From Trichobilharzia regenti (taxonomy: Eukaryota; Platyhelminthes; Trematoda; Strigeidida; Schistosomatidae): 64,000 nt of DNA. This document shows, piece after piece, positions 60,295-64,000 of this stretch (its first letter is position 1; every line of letters starts with the position of its first letter). The position numbers were made by a program, and so were the translations under genes. The notes below the pieces were generated by a model. It was not told the DNA's origin. It worked only from the letters and a program-made list of their open reading frames with translations, and made no database searches. Location: NCBI GenBank assembly GCA_944472135.2, contig OX235264.1, forward strand, positions 94,994,319 through 95,058,318, given 5' to 3'.

Positions 60295-60396
60295 GTGTCG
60301 TCAATAATATTATCATCACTATTATTATTGCCATTATTAATATCAATATTATTGTTATCATTATTATTATCACTATCGATATTATTATTATTGTCG
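60295..60396 (+). repeat. ATT-rich imperfect microsatellite
   Basis: Degenerate ATT/ATC triplets between the PLE3 remnant and duplication block 3. Frames across it on both strands are low-complexity and not coding. Confidence 0.8.
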
Positions 60397-61846
60397 CCAG
60401 TCTTTTTACATGCATCTCTCTGTGTTTACACTTGTTCGTTGTGAGCAGGATCCACAATCCCGTTTCACTCACAATGCATTGATGACCATCATCCACTATC
60501 TTGCCAAATATTCGTGAATATTTTGGAGACACAGTTCAGTAGTAATCGTCACATACATAGGAGGAGATTTTACAGCATTTCTACTGTTTTCTGTGGGCCC
60601 AGTCAATCTGACCCAGGTGCAAATACAGAGATTAGGAATATATATAACGACGTAAGGCGAAGTAACTTCGCGACAGTGCAAAGAGAAGTTTCATTTCAGT
60701 TCAGTCGAGGGAGTCTGGATTAGAGAAGGCATTTACTTCATATGGCGTGTTCCCTTGACTATCCACATCAAAGCAGTATGAACACGATTCGGGTATGTTT
60801 GAAACATGATTGGTTGACAGCCATCTCCAAATATGTGCAATTACCGTCAATACCGTCTAGGTGTTCTATCCCATGATATGATGAAATTCGTGACATTAGT
60901 ACATGAAATCGGATAAATTCATCGTGCTTTGGAAATGGAATCCGGAAATGTTTAGGTTGTTAGTGAAATTCCCTGATTATTCAGCTTGCATATTCTGTCA
61001 TGTGATTGTGAAAAGAATGATTACAGGACTATTTCTTCGTATGAACAACACCGCAGTCAGGCGGAGAGCCCATACAATCCAATAAGTATGAAGAAGGATA
61101 TCGGGACTGATTGTGAATATGCTGAGCGCCATATCACCAAGAGAAGTAATACTTCAGTCTGTCTAAAAGCACGTAAGGCAGACAACTTGCTACGAGTTAA
61201 TATCGCGGGAACATGGTTCAGGTGATGTGAAGAGGAAGTGAGAGTGTGCTGTCATTTGTATACAGAAATAAGCAGGGAGGAGACAATAATGCATGATGGT
61301 TTGCTTTCTGAAGCTAAATTATCCACATCACTGTATCTGATCTGCTCGATGTTCGAGCCAATGTTCAGGAAAAAAGAGGTGTGATTTCCTCAGTGTGAAA
61401 GGCAGTGTCACAGGCTTAGAAAACATCAAACGACTGGGAAAGAGATGTCAGGTTAATTGACAGTGAACATGTCAGCACGTAAACACGGCTGTTCTAAGAA
61501 AATTACATAATATGTGATAGGTGGGATCAAAATGTGGAAACTCGCACTTCTAACTCTTGATTCACATTCAAACAGTCGCATTTTTCGGCTAAATATTAGT
61601 GAATATGATTTTCTGGCCTCGCCATGTTCACCTGTACACCATTATGATTCATCGTCACATAAGTAACCGTAAACAGGATTCTATTATCAGTGTCCTCTCG
61701 CGTGTCAACTACTGCAGTAAAGATGTTACTATGACAAGTTTTGATCTAATTTGAAAGACTACAGCAATTCCACTAGCAAATCAGACTGTTGAACACTCTG
61801 ATAATTGTGAACGTCACTTCTCAAGATGTTGACCGATTCAGCTAGG
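60397..61846 (+). repeat. Segmental duplication block 3, copy 2
   Basis: Partner of 38708-40157, nearly identical. The match breaks at gattcagct, where copy 2 carries extra sequence. Confidence 0.9.
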
Positions 61847-61847
61847 A

Positions 61848-62530
61848 ACAAATTATTGAGTGATAAATACCTCAGGCGACGTGCGTCTCTACAGCACCTA
61901 CTGTCTATTAGTCCATATCGAACACACGGATTTCATGACATCACGCTGTCATATTAAACAATCCCCTGTGAAAAGCACAATCCTCTCCTGCAAACAAGTC
62001 AGCAGTACTTGTTTGTTACCACCTTTATTTCTATTTAATATTTTGGAAATCAGATCCTGAGAAGTGTTTTGTGGAGTTTACACTTAGCAACGTGGACATT
62101 GGATTCATGGAGAGCTAATCTGTGTGACAGGAGTTTGAAATAACCAAATGCCACTTCATATATTTCAAAATGTATCGTCTCCTGTGTAATTATGAACTAT
62201 CTTCAGGTGAAAAGGGCTGGTAAGATCGTCTCTGACATGTACAGGATATACACCAACTGCTCGGTGTTTGTGTATTCGGAGAAGAAATTTTCACTGGTAC
62301 GCCAAGAAAAGGTAAAGAACTTATCAGTACATTGAAAGAGAGACATCTAGTAGAAGGGGAACGAGTCTGAGGGAAGAGTATGGAAACTGTGTGAGATGAG
62401 GTGTTCACATGGATATTTTATTGGTACTGCGAACAGAAATATTCTTGCGTTTTGTCAGTTTGCAGGTATAATTTTGAATCCTCAACTTCGTCTGACTGAG
62501 TTCTCGCCTCGCCTGAGAAATATACAAAAT
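61848..62530. other. Extra segment in duplication copy 2 (about 680 bases)
   Basis: Absent between gattcagct and gggaagcg in copy 1 (40150-40160). Edges read aggaac and gggaag. No coding sequence or known transposon ends recognised. It may be an insertion here or a deletion in copy 1. Confidence 0.45.
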
Positions 62531-64000
62531 GGGAAGCGAACAGATTCCACGGTCTCCTGCTCGTAATAAAACGCCAGTCTAGTCTAGATAGACTGATCGC
62601 CGCATACAACATCTGAGTTGAATATGGTCATCATCGCAGACTAGAAAATAAATTACGTGACTTAATGCAACACGATGCATACTGGATTCAAATACCCTTC
62701 ATAAAAGTGTGGATGAGCTGTACTGATTCTACATAAGTTGTAGTAATTTATCGTAATAGGAATATTAGTATTTCGAGATGACCGAATTACAAGAATCCAA
62801 ACAAAACCCAGAGAGGGCAGAAATCAGGAATTTGTATTTTGCGGAATTCTTATGCAATTCATATAAGAAACATATCAACAGTCAACAGTAAGTATTTTAA
62901 ACAATGCAGAGATAGAAATTATCAATCACCACACAAGTGTTCAGCTGATTCAGCTGCTGATTTAGTTGTTTCGTTGAAAAATCTCTCAGTCCCTTGACTC
63001 TACGTTTTGCATTTCCTTTCCTTTCTATATTTCCCATGGACGAACCAGCACGAACAGATCTCAGACAACTTCATATTGCTACTTCATCATCAGTCTTTCT
63101 GCAAAGTTCAACCTTGAAAAGAAATAGTTTGTCTTATACGCATACCTCTCGCAGTTCGCCTATTTCGTCACTTGTTACAGGATAGCATGCGCATAATTAC
63201 AGTAAACTCGCAATGGCATCCACGAGCGAGAGGAAAGACACCAATGATTTGTCAGAAATGTTCACACCTCACGTTGTATCACTGAAATGAGAAGTATCCT
63301 TGTGTTCATGCAAAGTCATTCTATCATGCCTGACATCAGGGTTGTCCCCAGTTGAACATTATTGGAACTAGCCTGGTTCTACATTAGTGGCAATTGATTT
63401 TTCTATTGACATGTTTCTGTGTTGGTTGTGCGCACGATTATGAGAAGTGGTGACCATCCTCAGCGTGATTGCTGCCTTACACTAAACAAAACAACATTAT
63501 TACATGAACGCATTTGTAATTTAATTGGGAAGCTCATGTGCAATAACGAAGTTTTACGGATACCCGAAATAACCTTGAGAATAATTACTCAATTCCATCA
63601 TTCTTCTGAAGAAGCACTCCATTGCAGTGCAATGTCAAAGCGTTCAGTAACACTCCTTTGGAGATTAACTGTGATAAGATCTAAGCCGAATACTCACCTT
63701 GAAATAGAGATCAGAGACACCAATAAATCACCCTTCAATCTGTGGAGCAGTACAAGTCATCGGCAACTATTTCCCTGGTTTTCGTTAGCAAATAAATGAC
63801 TCTGCTTAGTTTCTTCCGTCCTAATGACTGTGGAGAGTGTACAGCTATTCAGCCAAATGTGTATTCCATTATCGTGATGAATAATCAGTCGATGAGCTGT
63901 TAAATTTGCACGCATTACTACATTGTTGTACTCCTTCTGTACTGGTCGAGTTCATCAGTTACACACTACAGTTAGCAGTGAACACATTTCACACTGAGTG
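62531..64000 (+). repeat. Older paralogous block with PLE1 empty site
   Basis: Matches 40158-40556 and 43623-44569. It contains a 200-base extra segment (62731-62930, edges acataag and acacaag). The PLE1 target at about 63133-63150 is uninterrupted. The block runs off the window end. No gene recognised. Confidence 0.75.

Noticed and set aside
60279..60482. Open frames across 60279-60532 on both strands
   Set aside because: They run through the ATT-rich microsatellite and join unrelated segments (PLE3 and block 3).

Overview
This is eukaryotic DNA: AT-rich, intron-bearing, with no operons and extremely dense in retroelements. Two distinct RTE-type non-LTR families (called RTE1 and RTE2 here), three Penelope-like element (PLE) families with GIY-YIG endonucleases, and a tRNA-derived SINE together point to a flatworm, most likely a trematode blood fluke (Schistosoma/Trichobilharzia type). 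The genus is inferred from the look of the RTE and PLE proteins; no search was run. Family names and pairings were made by eye.

Layout. 1-9881: a near-identical inverted repeat (IR1, arms 1-1155 and 8732-9881) encloses a small peptide-precursor gene (1839-2084), dispersed repeats and a nearly full-length RTE1 copy (4752-8508). 9775-16740: a second, interlocked inverted repeat (IR2) whose left arm was split by an RTE2 copy. 16749-19415: diverged further copies of the same units. 19420-23660: mostly unassigned sequence with one SINE and RTE2 scraps. 23668-27425: a second near-full-length RTE1, which splits an open frame. 28848-44570 and 47887-64000: a large segmental duplication (offset about 18.4-21.7 kb) of patchwork identity, each copy with private retroelement insertions whose empty sites survive in the other copy. 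40557-43622: a nearly intact PLE with pseudo-LTRs. 44570-46945: an inverted second copy of the peptide-precursor gene, with a PLE sitting in its intron. 54772-59240: an insertion holding a truncated and a near-intact RTE2 head to head, itself inside an RTE1.

The most interesting item is the pair of two-exon genes at 1839-2084 (+) and 45076-46661 (-). Each has a TATA box, an exon coding a signal peptide and a short spacer, a Lys-Arg site whose Arg codon is split by a phase-1 intron, and a tiny second exon coding seven residues + Gly + Arg/Lys + stop. That is the plan of a single-copy amidated neuropeptide precursor (47 aa). The two copies share the leader almost fully but encode completely different mature peptides (QKEPFRY-G-R and PMSMLRL-G-K).

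Otherwise no host protein gene could be supported. The remaining open frames are retroelement remains, repeat-borne frames of unknown status, or chance.
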